Of a DNA stretch of 64,000 nt, positions 18,246 to 27,500 are shown piece by piece. The notes under the pieces are model-generated. The model saw only the letters and a program-made list of their open reading frames with translations, ran no database searches and had not been told where the DNA came from. The translations under genes and the position numbers were made by a program. Numbering within the stretch: position 1 is the first letter of the stretch; each line of letters starts with the position of its first letter. The stretch covers positions 266,605 through 330,604 of the forward strand of contig NZ_MOBP01000014.1 of the NCBI RefSeq assembly GCF_003732665.1, read 5' to 3'. This stretch comes from Pseudomonas frederiksbergensis. GTDB taxonomy: Bacteria; Pseudomonadota; Gammaproteobacteria; Pseudomonadales; Pseudomonadaceae.

Positions 18246-19981
18246 CGAGTTTTTCCCTGATCCTGATGTTGTTGCTGTTCGTACCAGAATTTGCGTCGCA
18301 GCAATTCGCCGGGGTCATCCGGAATTTTGCGCAGCCATTGCTCCAGCGCCTGGGCCTGTTCGCCTTCGATGCTGTCGTTGATCGGGCGGCGTGGCGGGGT
18401 GGTGGTTTGTTCGTCCCCCAATTCGCTGCCCGGCACCTCGTTGGCCCCCGGTTTGGGTGGCGTGGTGGATGGCTGTTCAGTGTCCGGGGCGTTGGGCTGA
18501 GCCTCGGCCTTCGGTTCGCCATTAGTGGATGGCTGGGTGGTGGCGCCGGGTGGCGGGGTTTCGCTGGCACCGCCGAGCTCCTCGCCTTCGGACTTGTCCG
18601 GTTCCACCGCCGGTGGCGTGGCTTTCTGTTTGATCAGGCTTTCCACCAGGGCCTTGTTGGTCAGCGCCGGGCGCAGATCCGGCTGGCGCTCCAGGGCTTG
18701 TTCATAGGCGTCCAGCGCCGCTTCCAGTTCACCACTTTTGGCCAGGGCGTTGCCTCGATTGTAGTGCGCCCGGGCATCATTGCCCTGGGCGAAGCGCTGG
18801 GCGGCGCCAGCGTAGTCGCCGGCCTCGTACAGCGCCACGCCTTGCCATTGCGGGTCTTCGAAGTGCTGCGCGGCCTTGGCCGGATGATCCTGATTGAGCA
18901 AATGCAGGCCCCGTTGATCCGGGCGCAACCACAGGTCTTCAAAATCGAAGGCGTAGCTCGGTTGTGGCAACAGGAACAACAGCGGCAAACAGAACAACCA
19001 GCCACGCCGGCCAGCGAAGGAGGCCAGCAGCAACAGCGGCAACAGAAGCCAGTAACCCTGATCGGCCCAGGTGTCGAGGCGCAGGGTCTGGCCGTCGTTG
19101 CGCAGGTTGCGCGGGCCATCGAGCAGGCCGAGGGCGCCGAGGTCGGCATCGTCCAGCCTTGAGGCGTGGTAGCGGCCACCCAAGTCACTGGCAAAGGCTT
19201 TCAACCCCGAGTTGTCCAGGTGCGGCACCAGAATCGCGCCTTGGGCGTCCTTGAGGAAACTACCGTCCTCCTGGGCCACCGGCGCGCCTTCGGGAGTGCC
19301 GACGCCGAGCATGAGGAATTCCGTGGATTTGCTGTCCAGCGCCCGCTCGATGCCGAAGCGTTCCTGTTCGGTCAGCGACGAGCCGATCAGCAGGATCCGG
19401 CCCTGGCCGAGGGCGCCCTGATCCAGCAAAGCCAAGGCCTTGATCACCGCCAGATCGGCGCGATGGCCAGCCTCGGGCATCAACGATGGCTTGAGCGCAT
19501 CCAGCAGATTACGGCTGGTGGACAGGTCATCCGACAGCGGCACCAGCGTGTGGGCGCTGCCGGCGTAGACGACGATGGCGGTCTGCGCATCGCTGCGACT
19601 TTGCAACAGGTCGAACAGTTTGCGCCGGGCCTGTTCCAGGCGGGTCGGCGGGCTGTCGGTGGCGAGCATTTCCGGGGTCAGCTCCAGCAGCACCACCAGT
19701 GGATCGGCCGGTTTCTGGCTGGTCTGTTCCACGCGCTCCCAACTCGGCCCGAGCAGCGCGCCGATGGTCAGCACCCAGGCCAGGCCCAGTACCACCCACG
19801 GCAATTTACTGTCGTGACCTTTGCCACCGCTGAGCAGCGCGGCGTGGAAGGCGGGTGGCAAGATCATCTGCCAGCGCCCGGCGCGTTTCTGCCGGTGCCA
19901 CAGTTGCCAGAGCAACCAGCCGAGCACCGGCAACAGCAGCAGCCACCAAGGCCGGAACCAGTAAGGCCAGAGCGCGCTCAT
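18242..19981 (-). CDS. batB: BatB/BatC-type fusion: degenerate VWA membrane domain plus TPR tail
   Basis: This 579-residue protein has N-terminal membrane helices (WLLLLPVLGWLLWQLW, LPWVVLGLAWVLTIGALL) and a VWA domain. Two more helices lie near residues 310-345 (LLLPLLLLASFAG, LPLLFLLPQ). A TPR-like region follows (GVALYEAGDYAGAAQRFAQG, ARAHYNRGNALAKSGELEAA) and then a Pro/Thr-rich tail. In many genomes the TPR part is a separate BatC. The expected MIDAS DxSxS is replaced by LLELTPEML, so the metal-ion site looks lost, unlike the neighbouring BatA. Overlaps both neighbours by four bases. Confidence 0.9.
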   Translation of the reverse strand: MSALWPYWFRPWWLLLLPVLGWLLWQLWHRQKRAGRWQMILPPAFHAALLSGGKGHDSKLPWVVLGLAWVLTIGALLGPSWERVEQTSQKPADPLVVLLELTPEMLATDSPPTRLEQARRKLFDLLQSRSDAQTAIVVYAGSAHTLVPLSDDLSTSRNLLDALKPSLMPEAGHRADLAVIKALALLDQGALGQGRILLIGSSLTEQERFGIERALDSKSTEFLMLGVGTPEGAPVAQEDGSFLKDAQGAILVPHLDNSGLKAFASDLGGRYHASRLDDADLGALGLLDGPRNLRNDGQTLRLDTWADQGYWLLLPLLLLASFAGRRGWLFCLPLLFLLPQPSYAFDFEDLWLRPDQRGLHLLNQDHPAKAAQHFEDPQWQGVALYEAGDYAGAAQRFAQGNDARAHYNRGNALAKSGELEAALDAYEQALERQPDLRPALTNKALVESLIKQKATPPAVEPDKSEGEELGGASETPPPGATTQPSTNGEPKAEAQPNAPDTEQPSTTPPKPGANEVPGSELGDEQTTTPPRRPINDSIEGEQAQALEQWLRKIPDDPGELLRRKFWYEQQQHQDQGKTR

Positions 19982-21057
19982 CGACGCCTCCGCAGGCGCA
20001 GGCGATTAAGCCGTTGGCGCCAATCCGGCAATTGAGATTGCAAAAACAGGTCCTTGGTCAGTAAGCGTTGCAGCGGGTTGTCTGGCCACAGTTCACGGGC
20101 CACCAGCAAGGTGCTCAACAGCAACGCCAGGGCCAGGGGCCACTGATACAACGCCTGGGCCGGGCGGGCCTGGGTCGGTTGCTGGGTCACCGGTTCGAGT
20201 TTGTCGAGGGTGGCCTTGATTGCCTCCAGCTCCTTGCCGTCCCGGGCGCGGAAGTATTGGCCGCCAGTGGCTTCGGCGATCGCTTTGAGCGCCGGCTCGT
20301 CGAGGTCCAGGCTCGGGTTGATGCCGAGGAAGCCAAGGGTGCCGCTTTGCTCCGGATCGGCACCGATGCCGATCGGGTAGATTTTCACCCCTTCGCTGGC
20401 GGCCAGGCGCGCAGCGGTCAACGGGTCGATTTCGCCGCCGTTGTTGGCACCGTCGGTCACCAGAATCAATATTCGACTTTGCGCCGGGCGCTGGCGCAGG
20501 CGTTTAAGCGCCAGACCGATGGCATCACCGATGGCGGTGTTCTTGCCGGCGATGCCGATCCGCGCTTCATCCAGCCATACGCGCACGGTGTGGCGGTCAA
20601 AGGTCAGCGGTGCTTGCAGATAGGCCTGGCTGCCGAACAGGATCAGGCCGACCCGGTCGCCTTCGCGGCTTTCCAGAAAGTCACCGAGCAGATGCTGGAC
20701 CAAAGACAAGCGACTGACGTCTTCGTCCTGCCACTGCATGTCGGGGAAATCCATCGAACCGGACACGTCCACGGCCACCAGCAGATCGCGACCACTGGCG
20801 GCAATCGGCAACGGTTCGCCCAGCCATTGCGGACGTGCGGCCGCGATCAGCAGCAACAGCCACAACAGAATGAACGGTGCCTGCTGGCGCCAGGCCGGCA
20901 GGTTGGCCCGGGCACGGCGGCGGGTCAGGCCTTCAAGATCGCTCAAGAAACTGACCTTGAGCGCCGGCTCGCCGCTGTCGGCTACCGGCAGCAGCACGCG
21001 CATCAGCCACGGCAGCGGCAACAGGGCGAAAATCCACGGCCAGGCGAACTCAAACAT
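19978..21057 (-). CDS. batA: BatA-type VWA membrane protein
   Basis: This 359-residue protein has an N-terminal aerotolerance/BatA segment with helices at the start and near 65-80 (PFILLWLLLLIAAARPQW). An intact VWA domain follows with MIDAS motif DVSGSM (about residue 95), threonine region KNTAIGDAIG and VTDGANNGG. A C-terminal helix (WPLALALLLSTLLVA) and a basic tail complete it. The VWA faces the periplasm or cytosol depending on topology. It probably binds partner proteins in a metal-dependent way with the MoxR ATPase of the same operon. Overlaps DUF4381 upstream by 8 bases and batB downstream by 4. Confidence 0.92.
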   Translation of the reverse strand: MFEFAWPWIFALLPLPWLMRVLLPVADSGEPALKVSFLSDLEGLTRRRARANLPAWRQQAPFILLWLLLLIAAARPQWLGEPLPIAASGRDLLVAVDVSGSMDFPDMQWQDEDVSRLSLVQHLLGDFLESREGDRVGLILFGSQAYLQAPLTFDRHTVRVWLDEARIGIAGKNTAIGDAIGLALKRLRQRPAQSRILILVTDGANNGGEIDPLTAARLAASEGVKIYPIGIGADPEQSGTLGFLGINPSLDLDEPALKAIAEATGGQYFRARDGKELEAIKATLDKLEPVTQQPTQARPAQALYQWPLALALLLSTLLVARELWPDNPLQRLLTKDLFLQSQLPDWRQRLNRLRLRRRR

Positions 21058-21544
21058 GTTTGCGAATCCAGGTGTCGACGGCTTGGGTCAGGCCGGCGAT
21101 GGCCTTGTCGTCGAGTTTGCATTCGGGCTTGTACGCGCCTTCCACCAGCACCATCCAGCGGGTCAGACCGGCGGCGGGGCAGCGGTTGTCGAGGAACGCC
21201 AGCCATTTGCGGCCATTCAGCGTGTGGCTCTGGCTGTAGGGGTAATGGTTGCGACACAGGCGCTTGAGCAGACCGTTGAGCTGCTGCAGCCAGGCACCGG
21301 CCGGCGCGCCGTCGTAGGGCTTGGGCATCCGCGCCAGTTCGGCCAGGGCGGCGACGCGCACCGGGTCCAGGGGTTGCTCGGCGCGCACGACAGGCCGCTT
21401 GTTCGGAATAAAACGGCGCAACTGCCACAGGCCGAAACCGATCAGCGGCAGTAATAAAAGCAGCAGCCACCAGCCGGGCGCCGGCGGCCAGAAGCCGATC
21501 GGTGGCGGGGTCATCAGCGGTTGCAGTTGATCGAGGCTGCTCAT
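21050..21544 (-). CDS. DUF4381 domain membrane protein of the moxR-bat operon
   Basis: This 164-residue protein has a proline-rich start (PPPIGFWPPAPGWW), one transmembrane helix (WLLLLLLPLIGFGLWQL, about residues 26-42) and a cytosolic domain with LNGLLKRLCRNHYP and RKWLAFLDNRCP. DUF4381 proteins are a constant, uncharacterised part of moxR-DUF58-batAB operons. Both ends overlap the neighbouring genes, consistent with a stoichiometric complex. No catalytic motif is visible. Confidence 0.88.
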   Translation of the reverse strand: MSSLDQLQPLMTPPPIGFWPPAPGWWLLLLLLPLIGFGLWQLRRFIPNKRPVVRAEQPLDPVRVAALAELARMPKPYDGAPAGAWLQQLNGLLKRLCRNHYPYSQSHTLNGRKWLAFLDNRCPAAGLTRWMVLVEGAYKPECKLDDKAIAGLTQAVDTWIRKHV

Positions 21545-22485
21545 CGACCTTTCCCCGGTTTCTGTGGGTTCAGGTATTCACGCAGTTGCTCGACCATTTC
21601 GCTTTGGGTGCTCAACGGCATCAACAACACTCGCAGCTTCTGCGCGAGCAATTCCCAGTGAGCGATGCGCGCTTCGGCCTGGGCGCGATAGGTCTGGCGC
21701 AGGTCGAAATTCAGGGTGTCGAGTTCCAGTTGCGCGCCGCGTTCGGCAAAGCGCAAAAGCCCGGCAGCGGGCAGGGCGTGGTCCAGCGGATCGGACAGCG
21801 GCAGCAATAACAGGTCGCAATGGCGTGACAACAGGCTCAACTGTTGCTCGGAGCCTTCGGTCAGCGCACGTTCGTCGCAGATCACGATCACCAGGCTACC
21901 GGGCCGCAGCACCTCCCGGGCGCGGCGCAGGGCCATGTTCAGGGAGTCGCGGTTCTGCTCGCTTTCGGTGTGCAGCGACTGGTTGACTCGCACCAGACGG
22001 TTGAGCAATTGCAGCAGGCTTTGCTTGCTGCGCCGGGGTTTGATTTCGTAGTGCTCGTTATCGCCGAACACCAGCCCGCCGACCCGGTCGTTATGCCCCA
22101 GGGCGGCCCAGCCGATCAGGCTCGCGGCTTGGGCGGCGAGTACGGATTTGAACATCAGCCCCGAGCCGAAAAACAGCCGACGGCTTTGCTCGACCATGAT
22201 GAAAATCGGTCGTTCGCGTTCTTCATGGAACAGTTTGGTGTGCGGCTCTTGCGTGCGGGCGGTCACGCGCCAGTCGATGGTGCGCACGTCGTCGCCGGCC
22301 TGATAGACCCGCACCTGATCGAAATCGACACCACGCCCGCGCAGCTTGGAGTGGTGCAGGCCGATCAACGGGCTGCGCTGGCTCGGCGTGGAGAACAACT
22401 GCACTTCGCGCACCCGATGGCGCATCTCGATCAGCTCGGCGAGGCTGACACGGATGCCCGGCTCGGGCGGCAGGATGACGTTCAT
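21541..22485 (-). CDS. DUF58 domain protein of the moxR-bat operon
   Basis: This 314-residue cytosolic protein has the DUF58 core (SPLIGLHHSKLRGRGVDF, VRVYQAGDDVRTIDWRVTAR, LFHEERERPIFIMVEQS). It continues with a VWA-like C-terminal half (SLVIVICDERALT). It normally pairs with MoxR. The ATG at 22485 is taken as the start; a TTG at 22494 overlapping the moxR stop is the alternative. Neither has a clear ribosome binding site, so translational coupling to moxR is likely. Confidence 0.9.
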   Translation of the reverse strand: MNVILPPEPGIRVSLAELIEMRHRVREVQLFSTPSQRSPLIGLHHSKLRGRGVDFDQVRVYQAGDDVRTIDWRVTARTQEPHTKLFHEERERPIFIMVEQSRRLFFGSGLMFKSVLAAQAASLIGWAALGHNDRVGGLVFGDNEHYEIKPRRSKQSLLQLLNRLVRVNQSLHTESEQNRDSLNMALRRAREVLRPGSLVIVICDERALTEGSEQQLSLLSRHCDLLLLPLSDPLDHALPAAGLLRFAERGAQLELDTLNFDLRQTYRAQAEARIAHWELLAQKLRVLLMPLSTQSEMVEQLREYLNPQKPGKGR

Positions 22486-22490
22486 CGGGG

Positions 22491-23450
<960 letters not shown>

Positions 23451-23626
23451 CGATGACTGTTCCTGGAAAGAGTGACCGAAGACGTTCGAATAACGCCAGG
23501 GCTGGGGGCGTTACTTTAATGCATCGCGGGGGGTGGCGACTAACGGCATTTTGCGCAAAGTGCGGGAAATGGCTGGGGAATTTGTCTGAAAATTGTAGGG
23601 CGGGGGAGCGGTGGTGTTCTTTTGGA

Positions 23627-23717
23627 CGCCTTCGCGGGCAAGCCTCGCTCCTACAGGTGACCGAGTCCTGTCAGATACATGCGGTCACCTGTAGGAGCGA
23701 GGCTTGCCCGCGAAGGG
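23627..23717. repeat. REPIN (TGTAGGAGCGAGGC type)
   Basis: CTTCGCGGGCAAGCCTCGCT at 23630 on pairs with the inverse ending GCTTGCCCGCGAAG near 23716. The inner bases GGTGACCG / CGGTCACC also pair, so the whole unit can form one long hairpin. Confidence 0.9.
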
Positions 23718-23737
23718 GCCGGCACAAGCGCCGAAAA

Positions 23738-24091
23738 TCAAAGCTCGCTGATATAGGTGCCAATCCCCTCAAGAATGTTCTGCAAGGTTTCTTCCACTTC
23801 CGGCAGGTCGCTGGCATCGGTGCTGTGAATGATTTCCAGGACATCCTCGCCATTCAACGCATCGGCGTCGGCGGCTGCGATTTCGATCAGCAGGCGGGTA
23901 GCGCCCAGGGTGACTTTCACGCCATCCAGCGCCGAAGGCTTGTCCTGGAAGATGATCTCCAGTTCGTCCTCGTCCGGGAAACGGCTCATCAGGAACAGTT
24001 CGCCATCGTCGCTGGTGCAGCAGAGCATGGCCAGGTTGTCTTCTTCGTCATCGCACGGGTTGACGATCAACAGTTCGGTGGTGATTTGCAT
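23738..24091 (-). CDS. Small acidic conserved protein of unknown function
   Basis: This 117-residue, strongly acidic cytosolic protein starts MQITTELLIVNPCDDEEDNL. It has no signal peptide or membrane helix. It carries CC (residues 24-25) and repeated acidic motifs (DEDELEII, ADADALNGEDVLEII). An AGGAA ribosome binding site is 6 bases before the ATG. It stands alone between a REPIN and a long gap. I do not recognise a family; overall it resembles small pseudomonad-specific conserved proteins. Confidence 0.7.
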   Translation of the reverse strand: MQITTELLIVNPCDDEEDNLAMLCCTSDDGELFLMSRFPDEDELEIIFQDKPSALDGVKVTLGATRLLIEIAAADADALNGEDVLEIIHSTDASDLPEVEETLQNILEGIGTYISEL

Positions 24092-24595
24092 GGGTAATTC
24101 CTGGCTCGACGAGCATGGTGAAGACGAACAAAGGGCGATTCTGCCAGCCGGCGGGAATTTCTGCTCGTCTGAGTGTCAGAGGATGTGTCGTGAACATCCG
24201 GTGTGTTGCCGGTCATTTCGGGTACGGACGTGCCGCAAAACCGGGGTTAAACTCCCGGTTTCGTCGTGTGGCTGCTAGTGTTATCCGGTGCACAAGGCGC
24301 AAGCTGCGTGCCGATGACCGAATATGTCGCAGCACCGCAAGCAGCCACGTTGTCGCACTCGTTAAGCTGCGCATCGAATGGATACCCGTAAAGGCATTGT
24401 GCAATTCATCGTACAGTCGCTTTTGCCGATAGCCATTCTTGGAAGGTGAATGTGACCTGAGTGTCTCGTCCAGCTTCACCCACCTGTCACCCTGTTTCCT
24501 CTGCCCGAGAATCAGGAACAGGGTGACGGATCGCCCCGAAAGGGGTTTTGCACGCGACGCTTCCATCAATAACAAGCCCAAGCGGAGTACCACAG
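24092..24595. other. Intergenic region upstream of gdhB
   Basis: This stretch of about 500 bases lies between divergently read genes and has no credible coding sequence. It must hold the gdhB promoter. I see a short GCCCC-GAAA-GGGG hairpin with TTTT at about 24532-24550, in the leader about 50 bases before the gdhB ATG. That could be an attenuator or just a weak stem. No operator was identified with confidence. Confidence 0.4.
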
Positions 24596-27500
24596 ATGGC
24601 GTTCTTCACCGCAGCCAGCAAAGCCGACTTCCAGCACCAACTGCAAGCGGCACTGGCGCAGCACATCAGTGAACAGGCACTGCCACAAGTGGCGCTGTTT
24701 GCTGAACAATTTTTCGGCATCATTTCCCTCGACGAGCTGACCCAGCGTCGGCTGTCAGACCTCGCTGGCTGTACCCTTTCTGCGTGGCGCCTGCTTGAGC
24801 GCTTCGATCACGCGCAACCACAGGTTCGCGTCTACAACCCTGATTACGAACGCCACGGCTGGCAGTCGACCCACACCGCGGTCGAAGTGCTGCACCACGA
24901 CCTGCCATTCCTCGTGGACTCGGTGCGCACCGAGCTGAACCGTCGCGGCTACAGCATCCATACCTTGCAAACCACTGTGCTGAGCGTGCGTCGCGGCAGC
25001 AAGGGCGAGCTGCTGGAAATCCTGCCAAAAGGCACCCAGGGCGAAGGCATCCTGCAAGAATCGCTGATGTACCTGGAAATCGACCGTTGCGCCAACGCGG
25101 CCGAGCTGAATGTCCTGAGCAAGGAACTGGAACAGGTTCTCGGCGAAGTCCGCGTCGCGGTCGCCGATTTCGAGCCGATGAAAGCCAAGGTCCAGGAAAT
25201 CCTGACGGGCCTGGACAACAGCCAGTTCCAGGTCGATCCGCAAGAAAAAGCCGAAATCAAAAGCTTCCTGGAATGGCTGGTGGGCAACCACTTCACCTTC
25301 CTGGGCTACGAAGAATTCGTGGTCAGCGACCAGGCCGACGGCGGCCACATCGAGTACGACCAGAACTCCTTCCTCGGCCTGACCAAACTGCTGCGTACCG
25401 GCCTGACCTACGAAGACCTGCGCATCGAAGACTACGCCGTGAACTACCTGCGCGAACCGACCTTGCTGTCGTTCGCCAAGGCTGCGCACCCGAGCCGTGT
25501 GCACCGTCCGGCGTACCCGGACTACGTGTCGATCCGTGAAATCGACGCCGACGGCAAAGTCATCAAGGAATGCCGCTTCATGGGCCTGTACACCTCTTCG
25601 GTGTATGGCGAGAGCGTGCGGGTCATCCCGTACATCCGCCGCAAGGTCGAGGAAATCGAACGCCGCTCCGGCTTCCAGGCCAAGGCTCACCTGGGCAAGG
25701 AACTGGCGCAGGTGGTCGAAGTGCTGCCCCGCGACGATCTGTTCCAGACCCCGGTGGACGAGCTGTTCAGCACCGTGATGTCGATCGTACAGATCCAGGA
25801 ACGCAACAAGATCCGCGTGTTCCTGCGCAAAGACCCGTACGGCCGCTTCTGCTACTGCCTGGCCTACGTGCCGCGTGACATTTACTCCACCGAAGTGCGC
25901 CAGAAGATCCAGCAAGTGCTGATGGATCGCCTGAAAGCCTCGGATTGCGAGTTCTGGACCTTCTTCTCCGAGTCCGTGCTGGCTCGCGTACAGCTGATTC
26001 TGCGGGTTGATCCGAAGAATCGCCTGGACATCGACCCTGTGCTGCTGGAAAAAGAAGTGGTGCAAGCCTGCCGCAGTTGGCAGGACGACTACGCCAGCCT
26101 GGTCGTGGAAAACTTTGGCGAAGCCCACGGCACCAATGTGCTGGCGGATTTCCCGAAAGGCTTCCCGGCCGGTTATCGCGAGCGTTTCGCCGCGCATTCG
26201 GCCGTGGTCGACATGCAGCACCTGCTGAGCCTGACCGAGAAAAACCCGCTGGTGATGAGCTTCTATCAGCCGCTGGGCCAGGTATCCGGTCAGCGCGAGC
26301 TGCATTGCAAGCTGTACCACGCCGATACCCCGCTGGCGCTGTCCGACGTGTTGCCGATCCTGGAAAACCTCGGCCTGCGCGTGCTGGGCGAGTTCCCGTA
26401 TCGCCTGCGTCACAACAATGGCCGTGAATTCTGGATCCACGATTTCGCGTTCACCGCCGCTGACGGCCTGGAACTCGACATCCAGCAACTCAACGACACG
26501 CTGCAGGACGCTTTCGTCCACATCGTGCGTGGTGATGCCGAGAACGATGCGTTCAACCGCCTGGTGCTGACCGCCGGTCTGCCATGGCGTGACGTGGCGC
26601 TGCTGCGTGCCTACGCCCGCTACATGAAGCAGATTCGTCTGGGCTTCGACCTGGGCTACATCGCCACTACCCTGAACAACCACACCGACATCGCCCGCGA
26701 GTTGACCCGGTTGTTCAAGACCCGTTTCTACCTGGCGCGCAAGCTGTCCAGCGACGACCTGGAAGACAAACAGCAACGCCTGGAACAAGCCATCGTTACC
26801 GCGCTGGACGACGTCCAGGTGCTGAACGAAGACCGCATCCTGCGTCGCTACCTGGACCTGATCAAGGCCACGCTGCGCACCAACTTCTACCAGACCGATG
26901 CCCAGGGCCATAACAAGTCCTACTTCAGCTTCAAGTTCAACCCGCACCAGATCCCCGAGCTGCCGAAGCCTGTTCCGAAGTTCGAAATCTTCGTTTACTC
27001 GCCTCGCGTTGAAGGCGTGCACCTGCGCTTCGGCAACGTCGCTCGTGGCGGCCTGCGCTGGTCCGACCGTGAAGAAGACTACCGCACCGAAGTGTTGGGC
27101 CTGGTAAAAGCCCAGCAAGTGAAGAACTCGGTCATCGTGCCGGTGGGCGCCAAGGGCGGTTTCCTGCCGCGTCGCCTGCCATTGGGTGGCGGTCGAGACG
27201 AAATCGCGGCCGAGGGCATCGCCTGCTACCGCATCTTCATCTCGGGCCTGTTGGACATCACCGACAACCTGAAGGACGGCGCCCTGGTGCCGCCGGCCAA
27301 CGTCGTGCGTCATGACGACGATGACCCGTACCTGGTGGTAGCGGCGGACAAGGGCACTGCGACCTTCTCCGACATCGCCAACGGCATCGCCATCGACTAC
27401 GGCTTCTGGCTGGGTGACGCGTTTGCGTCCGGCGGTTCGGCCGGTTACGACCACAAGAAAATGGGCATCACCGCCAAAGGCGCGTGGGTTGGCGTACAAC

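Noticed and set aside
16704..18260. Plus-strand frame of about 500 codons opposite batD
   Set aside because: No recognisable domain; batD and its overlaps with batB explain the region.
24532..24550. GCCCC-GAAA-GGGG hairpin before gdhB as a riboswitch or attenuator
   Set aside because: Stem is short and no conserved riboswitch feature is visible; kept only as a note.
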